Of a stretch of 39,360 bases of DNA, positions 33,292 to 39,360 are shown one piece after another. Position 1 is the first letter of the stretch, and each line of letters opens with the position of its first letter. The DNA comes from an uncultured bacterium (lineage in GTDB: Bacteria; Bacillota; Clostridia; Lachnospirales; Lachnospiraceae). Location of the stretch: the NCBI GenBank assembly GCA_947574055.1, contig CANPIC010000028.1, positions 1-39,360 of the forward strand, written 5' to 3'. Made by a program: the position numbers and the translations under genes. The notes under the pieces are model-generated. The model had not been told where the DNA came from, searched no databases, and saw only the letters and a program-made list of their open reading frames with translations.

Positions 33292-34612
33292 GTGTGTCTC
33301 TCCTGATCTTATGCCTTTCTGCCACGATGCCTGACAACTCTCCCAGATATGACAAAGAACCCAGTGCCAGTATCACGCTGTCCCGACCGGCCAGCAGATA
33401 ACTCATCTCCACCGCTTCCTGCAGACTGTCCGCGGCTGTGACATTGGGATTATACTTTCTTACCACGCCAGCCAGCTCCCAGGCCGCAAGCGCACGCTTT
33501 GTACCGGGTGTGGTCACCGTGATGACCTGCGCTGCCAGCGGCGCCGTCAGTGCTACGATCTTTTCATATTCTTTGTCTTTTAATATCCCCATTATAGTAA
33601 TAATTTGTTTATTTGTAAAATAAAAACTGACAGATTCCTTTAATTTTTGTGCCGCGTCCACATTATGGGCCCCGTCTGCCACAAAAAGAGGCCGCCTGGC
33701 AAGGATGCAGAAACGGCCCGGCCAGCTGGCAGTCAGCAATCCTTTGCGCAGCATCTTCTCTGTCACCGGATAACCGCACGTTCTCAGAGCACTGATCGTT
33801 TCCACAGCCACTATCGCATTTTCTATCTGAAACTGTCCGGCCATAGAAATGACAATTTTGTCATAACTATCATAATCAAAACGCTGTCTTTCCAGCCCGT
33901 AGCGCACATTCTTTGCAAGAGAACTGTCCGCCTCTCTCAGCACCGCCCCCTGCTCCCTGCAAGATGTTTCTATAACCCGCATCACTTCCGGCGCCTGCCT
34001 AGCACAGACCACCTGGCAGTTCTTTTTGATGATACCTGCTTTCTGGGCTGCGATCTCTGCCGGCTGTTCTCCCAGCATCCCCATATGGTCCATACTGATC
34101 GCAGTCAACACGCAGACCGCCGCGGTGTTTATGATATTGGTGGCATCCGTCAGACCGCCCATGCCACACTCCAGGACAACGATCTCACATTTCTTCTCCC
34201 GGAAATACCAAAACGCCAGCGCCGTCTCCACCTCAAAGGGCGTAGGATACGGATACCCTTCTTCTTCCAGCTTTTCCGCAGCCTGACGGATCGTTTCCAG
34301 GCCATTCACATAATCCGCCTTCGAAATGGCCCTTCCGTTGACCTGTATCTGCTCCAGCCTGGAAAATACTGCCGGTGATGAATATCTGCCGGTGCGATAA
34401 CCGGCACATTTCAGAATATGGGAGACAAATGCCAGCACCGAACCTTTTCCGTTGGTGCCTGCGATATGGACAAAGGTGAGTGTGTCCTGCGGATTGCCAA
34501 GCGCTCCCATCAGCCGCTTCATACTATCCAGCCCCAGCACGATCCCTCTGCTCTGTATCGTCTCCATGTAGGCAAGCACCTGTCTGTATTTCTCAATCCG
34601 TTCTTTCCACAT
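33269..34612 (-). CDS. folC: Folylpolyglutamate synthase / dihydrofolate synthase
   Basis: A 447-residue Mur-ligase-type enzyme that adds glutamate to dihydropteroate and to folates. The P-loop [13 protein letters not shown], the YSSPAV block, [13 protein letters not shown] and DGAHNVDAA are present. The start at 34612 was chosen because AAGGAG lies five bases upstream and homology starts at MWKERIEKY; an ATG at 34690 would add 26 unrelated residues. It heads the folate operon and is divergent from the type IV membrane protein. I found no convincing promoter in the 87-base gap. Confidence 0.94.
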   Translation of the reverse strand: MWKERIEKYRQVLAYMETIQSRGIVLGLDSMKRLMGALGNPQDTLTFVHIAGTNGKGSVLAFVSHILKCAGYRTGRYSSPAVFSRLEQIQVNGRAISKADYVNGLETIRQAAEKLEEEGYPYPTPFEVETALAFWYFREKKCEIVVLECGMGGLTDATNIINTAAVCVLTAISMDHMGMLGEQPAEIAAQKAGIIKKNCQVVCARQAPEVMRVIETSCREQGAVLREADSSLAKNVRYGLERQRFDYDSYDKIVISMAGQFQIENAIVAVETISALRTCGYPVTEKMLRKGLLTASWPGRFCILARRPLFVADGAHNVDAAQKLKESVSFYFTNKQIITIMGILKDKEYEKIVALTAPLAAQVITVTTPGTKRALAAWELAGVVRKYNPNVTAADSLQEAVEMSYLLAGRDSVILALGSLSYLGELSGIVAERHKIRRDTHGRSEES

Positions 34613-34699
34613 ATCGGCTCCTTTATCTCTGTCCCTGATCCCGTCCCCTCTGCAAGTTCCCGCAGGAATAAATTTCCGGAAAAAGGACATACTGTCTTT

Positions 34700-35098
34700 A
34701 TGAAAAAATTTATCATTACCTTTTTCCGCTGCGGCATCCTCGGCTGGTGTCTGGAAATTCTCTTTACCGCTCTGCAGTCCTTCCGGCGCCGGGAAAAAAC
34801 AGGCATGGGCAATACCTCTGTCTTTATGTTCTTTGTCTATGGCATGGCTGTATTCCTCAAACCGGTTTATACGCTGATCCGCACCCTGCCGGCCCTGATC
34901 CGCGGCACCATCTATATGTTTTGTATCTTTACCGCTGAATTTACTGCCGGCAGTATCCTCTCTGTCAAAGAACTTTGTCCCTGGAACTATGAGCGATCCC
35001 GCTATCAGATCCGCAAACTCATCCGACTGGATTATGCACCCTTATGGTTCGTGGCCGGGCTTATATATGAACGGCTCATTCTTTCCAGACACGGCTGA
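34700..35098 (+). CDS. Small membrane protein, 'putative ABC transporter type IV' (CmpB-like)
   Basis: A 132-residue membrane protein with three to four hydrophobic stretches. Family hallmarks are GWCLEILFTAL near the N-terminus, ELCPWNY (about residue 97) and LDYAPLWFVAGLIYERL at the C-terminus. Together these match the PF06541 family named after an unproven ABC-transporter link. The function is unknown. The frame stays open upstream to 34418, but that region lies across folC; the ATG at 34700 has AAAGGA about 12 bases before it. It is read divergently from folC and converges on the MATE gene without a clear terminator between them. Confidence 0.83.
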   Translation: MKKFIITFFRCGILGWCLEILFTALQSFRRREKTGMGNTSVFMFFVYGMAVFLKPVYTLIRTLPALIRGTIYMFCIFTAEFTAGSILSVKELCPWNYERSRYQIRKLIRLDYAPLWFVAGLIYERLILSRHG

Positions 35099-35169
35099 AA
35101 TCCGTCTGCCCTTTTATGACAGAGGCGCCCGGCCTATGCCCTTACCGCCACCCTTCCCTGCAGCGGTTG

Positions 35170-36510
35170 TCAGAAATGCCCCTCGCGCACTACTTTTCGA
35201 AAGAGAATCAGATAAGAGATCCACAAAAAGATACCTGCTGTCAGCCATGCACTCACATTTGCCATGCATACTCCGGTGAAGCTCTGATGCCAGGCGGCCA
35301 CAACCGCCACCACTGCTCTGCTCACCAGTTCCACCACACCTCCCATGGTGGGAATCAGCACATACCCGCAGCCCTGCAGGATATTGCGGAAAATAAAAAT
35401 AAAGCCCAGCGGCGTAAAACAGCTTCCGCATAAAAACAGATAGACTGTGGCATACTGCTCTATCTGCGCCAGATTCTCAGAAACAAACAGGGCGATCAAC
35501 TCATGCCTTACCAGCATGATCAGAACAAACACCGCCAGGGCGTACCCTGTGGAGATAACCGCCGCGCATCTGGCCCCCTGCCGTATACGGTCATAGGCAT
35601 TGACCCCTTTATTCTGCCCGGCATAGGTAGCCATCGTCATGCCCATGGCAAGAAAAGGCTGCGTCACTAACTGCTCCACTTTGGAAGCTGCCGTATAAGC
35701 CGCCACTGCCATGGAACCGAGCATATTCAGTGCCGCCTGTACCATGATCGTCCCCACCGCCGTAATCGAAAACTGAAATGCCATAGGCAAAGCGATGGAA
35801 AGCTGCAGCTTCATCAGATGGGGATCTGCCTGCAGGTGCCGCCGCTCCAGCCGCAGAGTATCGACCCGTTTCATCACATACAAAATGCACAAAAGCCCTG
35901 ACAGTCCCTGCGAGATCACGGTAGCCCAGGCCGCTCCCGCCACCCCCATTTGAAAGCAGATGATAAACACCAGATCCAGCACGATATTAGTCATTGCGGA
36001 TACGATCAGAAAATAAAGGGGAACCCTGCTGTTACCCACCGCACGCAGCACACTGGCCATCAGATTATAGAGCACAGTACACCCCATCCCCATACAGATA
36101 ATGACAATATATTCTCTGGACATCCCGAAAATATCCGCCGGTGTCTGCATGATTCGCAGTATGCCGTCCATTCCCGCCACACTGGCCAGCGTCATGACCA
36201 CCGTAAAGACAAGAGAGAGCAAAACTGCCGCTCCCACACTCTTTTTCACCCCTTCCACATCACCGGCCCCAAACCGCTGAGAAACCAGTACCGTAAAGCC
36301 GGTGGTCAGTCCCTGCATAAATCCCAGGATCAAAAACATGATCGTCCCTGTTGCTCCCACTGCTGCCAGCGCTTTCACACCCACAAACTGCCCTACCACA
36401 ACAGTATCTACCATATTATATAGCTGCTGAAATATATTACCAATCACAAGGGGGATAATAAATCGCACGATCAGCCCCAGCGGCCTGCCTTTTGTCATAT
36501 CCAGTTCCAT
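35170..36510 (-). CDS. MATE-family efflux transporter
   Basis: A 446-residue membrane protein with about 12 hydrophobic segments. The N-terminal block PLGLIVRFIIPLVIGNIFQQLYNMVDTVVVG and the following FVGVKALAAVGAT, plus the mid-protein repeat of the same motif, mark a MATE/NorM-DinF exporter. These proteins expel cationic compounds in exchange for Na+ or H+. The substrate is not predictable. It has an extended -10 promoter and a leader of about 100 bases with an 8-base hairpin. It is divergent from the nitroreductase gene, whose promoter lies back to back with its own. Confidence 0.93.
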   Translation of the reverse strand: MELDMTKGRPLGLIVRFIIPLVIGNIFQQLYNMVDTVVVGQFVGVKALAAVGATGTIMFLILGFMQGLTTGFTVLVSQRFGAGDVEGVKKSVGAAVLLSLVFTVVMTLASVAGMDGILRIMQTPADIFGMSREYIVIICMGMGCTVLYNLMASVLRAVGNSRVPLYFLIVSAMTNIVLDLVFIICFQMGVAGAAWATVISQGLSGLLCILYVMKRVDTLRLERRHLQADPHLMKLQLSIALPMAFQFSITAVGTIMVQAALNMLGSMAVAAYTAASKVEQLVTQPFLAMGMTMATYAGQNKGVNAYDRIRQGARCAAVISTGYALAVFVLIMLVRHELIALFVSENLAQIEQYATVYLFLCGSCFTPLGFIFIFRNILQGCGYVLIPTMGGVVELVSRAVVAVVAAWHQSFTGVCMANVSAWLTAGIFLWISYLILFRKVVREGHF

Positions 36511-36552
36511 CTCACACCTCCTGCTTCGGTTATCAGTTCCTTTTGGCCTCCA

Positions 36553-36578
36553 CCGGCATCACAGTTCCCGGATGCCGG
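36553..36578 (-). promoter_or_regulatory. Leader hairpin of the MATE gene
   Basis: CCGGCATC (36553-36560) and GATGCCGG (36571-36578) pair perfectly around a 10-base loop within the transcribed leader, about 45 bases before the ATG. No T-run follows. Confidence 0.45.
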
Positions 36579-36618
36579 CCCTGACCGGACTGTTTCACCG
36601 GTTTTATTCCAGTGATAT

Positions 36619-36627
36619 ATTATAACA
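36619..36627 (-). promoter_or_regulatory. Extended -10 promoter of the MATE gene
   Basis: On the minus strand TGTTATAAT gives TG, one base and a perfect TATAAT (36624-36619). The -35 region (CTTTTC) is poor, which fits an extended -10 promoter. Confidence 0.62.
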
Positions 36628-36635
36628 GATTTTCA

Positions 36636-36664
36636 TTGAAAGAAAAGAGGGTATATGATATGAT
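36636..36664 (+). promoter_or_regulatory. Promoter of the nitroreductase gene
   Basis: TTGAAA, a 17-base spacer and TATGAT. It starts 12 bases from the MATE -10, and transcription would yield a leader of about 115 bases. Confidence 0.72.
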
Positions 36665-36689
36665 ATGTAAAATCGGGAACTGAAAATCA

Positions 36690-36760
36690 GCAGCGCATTG
36701 CACAGACTGCATGGCAGATCACAAAGATCCATTATGCAGTCTGCCTATCGTAGCCGCTGC
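36690..36760 (+). promoter_or_regulatory. Long hairpin in the nitroreductase leader
   Basis: A perfect 10-base stem CAGACTGCAT (36703-36712) with ATGCAGTCTG (36734-36743) encloses GATC/GATC (36717-36720 with 36726-36729). An outer GCAGCG (36690-36695) can pair with CGCTGC (36755-36760). The structure sits between the promoter and the ribosome binding site. No U-run follows, so it is not a terminator. Confidence 0.6.
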
Positions 36761-36786
36761 AGAACTTATCACAAGGAGGACCCAGA

Positions 36787-37329
36787 GTGACTGCAAAAGA
36801 ATGTATCAAAGGACGCAGAAGTATCCGCAAGTTCAAAGACACAAAGATCAGCCATGAACTGCTTGAGGATATCATCGAGACCGCATCCTATGCTCCCAGC
36901 TGGAAGCATACACAGATTGTCCGTTATGTGGCCGTGGAAGGCGCATTAAAAGACAGGATCGGCAACGAATGTACATCCATGTTTCCCAATAATGGAGTCA
37001 TCATCCAAAATGCTCCCATGCTCATTGCCGTAACAGTCATCAAAAACCGCTGTGGTTATGAGCGGGACGGTTCTTTTACCACGCCGCGTGGTGACACATG
37101 GCAGATGTATGACGCAGGCGTGGCTTCCGAGGCATTTTGCCTGGCTGCCTACGAACAGGGTATCGGTTCTGTCATTGTCGGCATTTTTGACGGAGATGCT
37201 GTCTCCTCCCTGCTGGAAATCCCCCAGGACAGAGAACTGGTAGCTCTGATCCCCATCGGCTATCCGGATGAAGACCCCGCTGCTCCCAGGCGAAAACCTG
37301 TGGCAGAGCTGGTTTCCTACAAGGAATGA
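36787..37329 (+). CDS. Nitroreductase-family FMN oxidoreductase
   Basis: A 180-residue flavoprotein of the nitroreductase superfamily. The N-terminal IKGRRSIRKFKD binds the FMN phosphate, APSWKHTQIVRYV is the next family block, and the C-terminal half has LAAYEQGIGSVIVGIF and LIPIGYPDEDPAAPRRK. Such enzymes reduce nitro compounds, quinones or related electron acceptors with NAD(P)H. The start codon is GTG, supported by AAGGAGGA six bases upstream. It is a single-gene unit with its own promoter, a highly structured leader and a terminator. Divergence from a MATE exporter suggests a joint response to toxic aromatic compounds, but this is only inference. Confidence 0.92.
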   Translation: MTAKECIKGRRSIRKFKDTKISHELLEDIIETASYAPSWKHTQIVRYVAVEGALKDRIGNECTSMFPNNGVIIQNAPMLIAVTVIKNRCGYERDGSFTTPRGDTWQMYDAGVASEAFCLAAYEQGIGSVIVGIFDGDAVSSLLEIPQDRELVALIPIGYPDEDPAAPRRKPVAELVSYKE

Positions 37330-37334
37330 TACAT

Positions 37335-37373
37335 AAAATCGGAGGGATGTGATTTTTATTCCTTCGATTTTTT
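37335..37373 (+). terminator. Rho-independent terminator behind the nitroreductase gene
   Basis: AAAATCGGAGGGA pairs with TTCCTTCGATTTT over 13 positions including two G-U, and the 3' arm ends in TTTTTT. It lies six bases behind the stop codon. Confidence 0.8.
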
Positions 37374-37391
37374 GCGCGCAAAAATATCATT

Positions 37392-37414
37392 GCCGGCCGT
37401 GTAATACTGCCGGC
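37392..37414 (+). other. Small hairpin before pyrB
   Basis: GCCGGC (37392-37397) and GCCGGC (37409-37414) pair around an 11-base loop. It lies about 40 bases before the pyrB start. No pyrB promoter was convincing and no PyrR-type anti-anti-terminator was recognised. Confidence 0.35.
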
Positions 37415-37451
37415 TGCGTCTGATCTGTTTACAGCAAAGGAGATTTTTATA

Positions 37452-38387
37452 ATGAGACATCTTATGAGTCCGCTTGACTTTACAACCCGGGAACTGGAAC
37501 AGCTCTTTGATCTGGCCAATGACATGGAACAGCACAGAGAACGATATGCCCACATTTGTGAGGGAAAAAAACTGGCCACCTGTTTCTATGAACCAAGTAC
37601 ACGTACCCGCCTCAGCTTTGAAGCGGCCATGCTCAATCTTGGCGGACAGGTACTTGGCTTTTCCGATGCCAGTTCTTCTTCCGCTGCCAAAGGAGAGAGC
37701 GTTTCCGACACCATCCGCGTCATTTCCTGTTATGCGGACATCTGCGCCATGCGCCATCCCAAAGAAGGTGCTCCCATGGTTGCTGCCGGCCGCTCTTCCA
37801 TCCCGGTCATCAATGCGGGGGACGGCGGTCATCAGCACCCTACGCAGACGCTTACCGATCTGCTGACTATTCGCTCTCTGAAAGGACGGCTCTCGGATCT
37901 TACCATCGGCCTTTGTGGGGATCTGAAGTTCGGACGAACGGTTCATTCACTGATTCATGCCCTGGTCCGTTATGAAAACATCCGCTTCCTCTTTATTTCA
38001 CCGGAAGAACTGCGGATGCCCAGCTATATGACCGAAATGCTGCGGGAAAAAGGCATTGCCTATGAAGAAGTCATCCGTCTGGAAGACTGTATCGACTCGC
38101 TGGATCTGCTCTACATGACCCGCGTGCAGCGGGAACGTTTCTTCAACGAAGAAGATTATGTACGCTTAAAAGATTTTTACCTGCTGGATAAGGAAAAGCT
38201 CTCTCTGGCCAAAGACGACATGCTGATCCTCCATCCGCTGCCCCGCGTCAATGAGATCTCTGTGGAAGTGGACGATGACCCCAGGGCCGTATACTTCAGA
38301 CAGGCACAGTACGGCGTCTACATCCGCATGGCCCTGATCTGCACCCTGCTGGGGCTTACCGGCGAAGAAGGAGGTAACATATGCTAA
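37452..38387 (+). CDS. pyrB: Aspartate carbamoyltransferase, catalytic subunit
   Basis: A 311-residue enzyme joining carbamoyl phosphate and aspartate in pyrimidine synthesis. The carbamoyl-phosphate site [13 protein letters not shown] (45-57), the SSSAAKGES loop from the neighbouring subunit, the [13 protein letters not shown] block and HPLPRVNEI are intact. AAAGGAG precedes the ATG. Its stop overlaps the start of pyrI by seven bases. With a regulatory chain encoded next door it should form the E. coli-type class B dodecamer, inhibited by CTP. Confidence 0.97.
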   Translation: MRHLMSPLDFTTRELEQLFDLANDMEQHRERYAHICEGKKLATCFYEPSTRTRLSFEAAMLNLGGQVLGFSDASSSSAAKGESVSDTIRVISCYADICAMRHPKEGAPMVAAGRSSIPVINAGDGGHQHPTQTLTDLLTIRSLKGRLSDLTIGLCGDLKFGRTVHSLIHALVRYENIRFLFISPEELRMPSYMTEMLREKGIAYEEVIRLEDCIDSLDLLYMTRVQRERFFNEEDYVRLKDFYLLDKEKLSLAKDDMLILHPLPRVNEISVEVDDDPRAVYFRQAQYGVYIRMALICTLLGLTGEEGGNIC

Positions 38388-38812
38388 ATGTAGGAAAAAT
38401 CGAAGAAGGCTTCGTGTTGGATCACATCAAGGCCGGCAAAAGCCTTTCCATCTATCACCATCTGCAGCTCGACAAGCTGGACTGTACCGTGGCAATTATC
38501 AAGAACGCCCGCAGCAGTAAAATGGAGCGCAAAGATATCATCAAAGTGGAATGTGATGTAAACATGCTCAATCTGGATATCCTTGGCTTCATTGATCACA
38601 CCATCACGGTTAATGTGATCAAAGACGGGAAAATCGTGGAAAAGAAGCAGCTTTCTCTTCCCAAAGAAATCAAAAATGTCATCCGCTGCAAAAACCCCCG
38701 CTGCATCACTTCCATAGAACAGGGACTGCCCCATATCTTCGTGCTGACAGATCCGCAAAAGGAAGTATACCGCTGTAAATATTGCGAGGAAAAGTGCCGG
38801 CAAAGATGGTAG
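38381..38812 (+). CDS. pyrI: Aspartate carbamoyltransferase, regulatory subunit
   Basis: A 143-residue allosteric chain of ATCase. The N-terminal nucleotide-binding domain ([28 protein letters not shown]) is followed by a zinc domain with CKNPRC (Cys-x4-Cys) and CKYC (Cys-x2-Cys), which contacts the catalytic subunit. All four zinc cysteines are present. The AGGAGG site lies within the last codons of pyrB and the ATG overlaps its end, so subunit ratio is set by translational coupling. An extra Cys near the C-terminus (EEKCRQRW) is noted. Confidence 0.96.
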   Translation: MLNVGKIEEGFVLDHIKAGKSLSIYHHLQLDKLDCTVAIIKNARSSKMERKDIIKVECDVNMLNLDILGFIDHTITVNVIKDGKIVEKKQLSLPKEIKNVIRCKNPRCITSIEQGLPHIFVLTDPQKEVYRCKYCEEKCRQRW

Positions 38813-38840
38813 GAAACGAAAAGAAAGGAAGGATCAGAAC

Positions 38841-39227
38841 ATGTACGAATTTAAAGACAACTACAAAACAGGAATCGAATTTGTGGATGAGGAACATAAA
38901 AAACTGTTTGAAATCGCAGAAAATGCCTATCAGCTGCAGCAAAATGAATTCATCCCCGACAAATATGACCACATTGTGGAAATCCTCGAGGAATTAAAAG
39001 ATTACACCAAATTCCATTTCAGCCATGAAGAAGCCTATATGAAAGAGATTGGCTATAAAGGAATGTTCACACAGAAAGTCCAGCATGATGCTTTTATCGC
39101 CAAGCTCGACAGTCTGGATCTGCAGTCACTGGATGAAAACAGCGATGATGCCATCCATGATATCCTCACTTTCCTGACAAACTGGCTGGTGGAACATATC
39201 CTGAATGTAGACAAACTGATTCAATAA
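38841..39227 (+). CDS. Bacteriohemerythrin with one altered iron-ligand position
   Basis: A 128-residue four-helix protein of the hemerythrin family, normally binding O2 at a di-iron site. The ligand pattern is His19 (DEEHKKLF), His59 and Glu63 (FHFSHEE), then Gln78...His82 (QKVQHDAF) where His...His is usual, and His119 and Asp124 (HILNVD). Position 78 is thus Gln instead of His. Overall length and start (MYEFKDNYKTGIEFVD) are typical of single-domain bacterial forms, which protect anaerobes from oxygen or carry it. GGAAGGA precedes the ATG. It follows pyrI by 28 bases and could be co-transcribed, without evident functional link. Confidence 0.9.
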   Translation: MYEFKDNYKTGIEFVDEEHKKLFEIAENAYQLQQNEFIPDKYDHIVEILEELKDYTKFHFSHEEAYMKEIGYKGMFTQKVQHDAFIAKLDSLDLQSLDENSDDAIHDILTFLTNWLVEHILNVDKLIQ

Positions 39228-39360
39228 TCTGCGCCGGAGCAAGAGCCAAAACAACCCCCAAAGCCGGCAGAACCCGGATCGCCCAGGGAGGGGGGAACCC
39301 CACCGGGTACCACACCGGGGGGGCCGGGGTGGGGCGGCCCCCAGAATTTAAAACACCAAC
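39228..39360. other. Terminal G/C-rich segment, probable contig-end artefact
   Basis: After the hemerythrin stop there is no gene. From about 39275 to 39342 the sequence is dominated by runs of G and C (for example GGGAGGGGGGAACCCC and CCGGGGGGGCCGGGG), unlike anything else in the window. No terminator is recognisable. It may be poor-quality sequence at a contig end. Confidence 0.6.

Noticed and set aside
36713..36790. A small ORF starting at the ATG at 36711 in the nitroreductase leader
   Set aside because: No Shine-Dalgarno site precedes it, and the frame runs out of register into the nitroreductase gene.

Overview
The window looks like chromosomal DNA of a Bacillota bacterium of class Clostridia, most likely a Lachnospiraceae relative. 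The signs are a G+C content near one half, a CIRCE-controlled groES-groEL pair, hemZ next to a long Rel enzyme and apt, a YkpA-type ABC-F protein, a CmpB-like 'type IV' small membrane protein, strong AGGAGG-type ribosome binding sites and Gram-positive type lipoprotein signals. The organism is inferred from protein recognition only. No tRNA, rRNA, CRISPR array or recognisable transposase was seen.

Region by region. (1) Positions 62-5122, minus strand: a compact unit encoding an ECF sigma factor, a one-span anti-sigma-like protein, two FtsX/MacB-type permeases and their ABC ATPase. A near-identical 19-base element lies on both sides of it. (2) 5314-10396, minus: apt, rel ((p)ppGpp synthetase/hydrolase), a metallo-beta-lactamase-fold hydrolase and hemZ. 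(3) 10546-13738, minus: a secreted protein with its own promoter, then groES-groEL under a perfect CIRCE operator. (4) 14009-16750, minus: a lipoprotein whose promoter is overlaid by an inverted repeat, a degenerate GGDEF protein and a cytidylate-kinase-like protein. (5) 16880-20299, plus: ykpA, a PHP phosphoesterase and a Cof-type HAD phosphatase. (6) 20388-28466, minus: a small acidic protein, then a tightly packed set in the transcriptional order pheA, DUF815 ATPase, ppx, ppk1, maf, gph-like phosphatase. pheA is preceded by a 34-codon leader ORF with aromatic codons. (7) 28473-29663, plus: a secreted or anchored DUF5050-like protein with a structured leader. (8) 29761-34612, minus: a folate operon in the transcriptional order folC, folE, HD protein, SUKH-family protein, folP, folB-folK fusion. 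(9) 34700-39227: a small type IV membrane protein (+), a MATE exporter (-), a nitroreductase with a long hairpin leader (+), pyrB-pyrI (+) and a hemerythrin (+) with one iron-ligand position changed. The last ~85 bases are abnormally G/C-rich and look like contig-end artefact.

Most genes are housekeeping. (p)ppGpp (rel), polyphosphate (ppk1/ppx) and purine salvage (apt) form a stress and nucleotide theme; folate, Phe/prephenate and pyrimidine synthesis give a biosynthetic one. The most interesting points are the sigma/anti-sigma/ABC cassette, the leader ORF before pheA, the SUKH protein lodged inside the folate operon, the half-degenerate ABC-F protein, the inactive-looking GGDEF protein and several unexplained RNA-structure candidates in 5' leaders.
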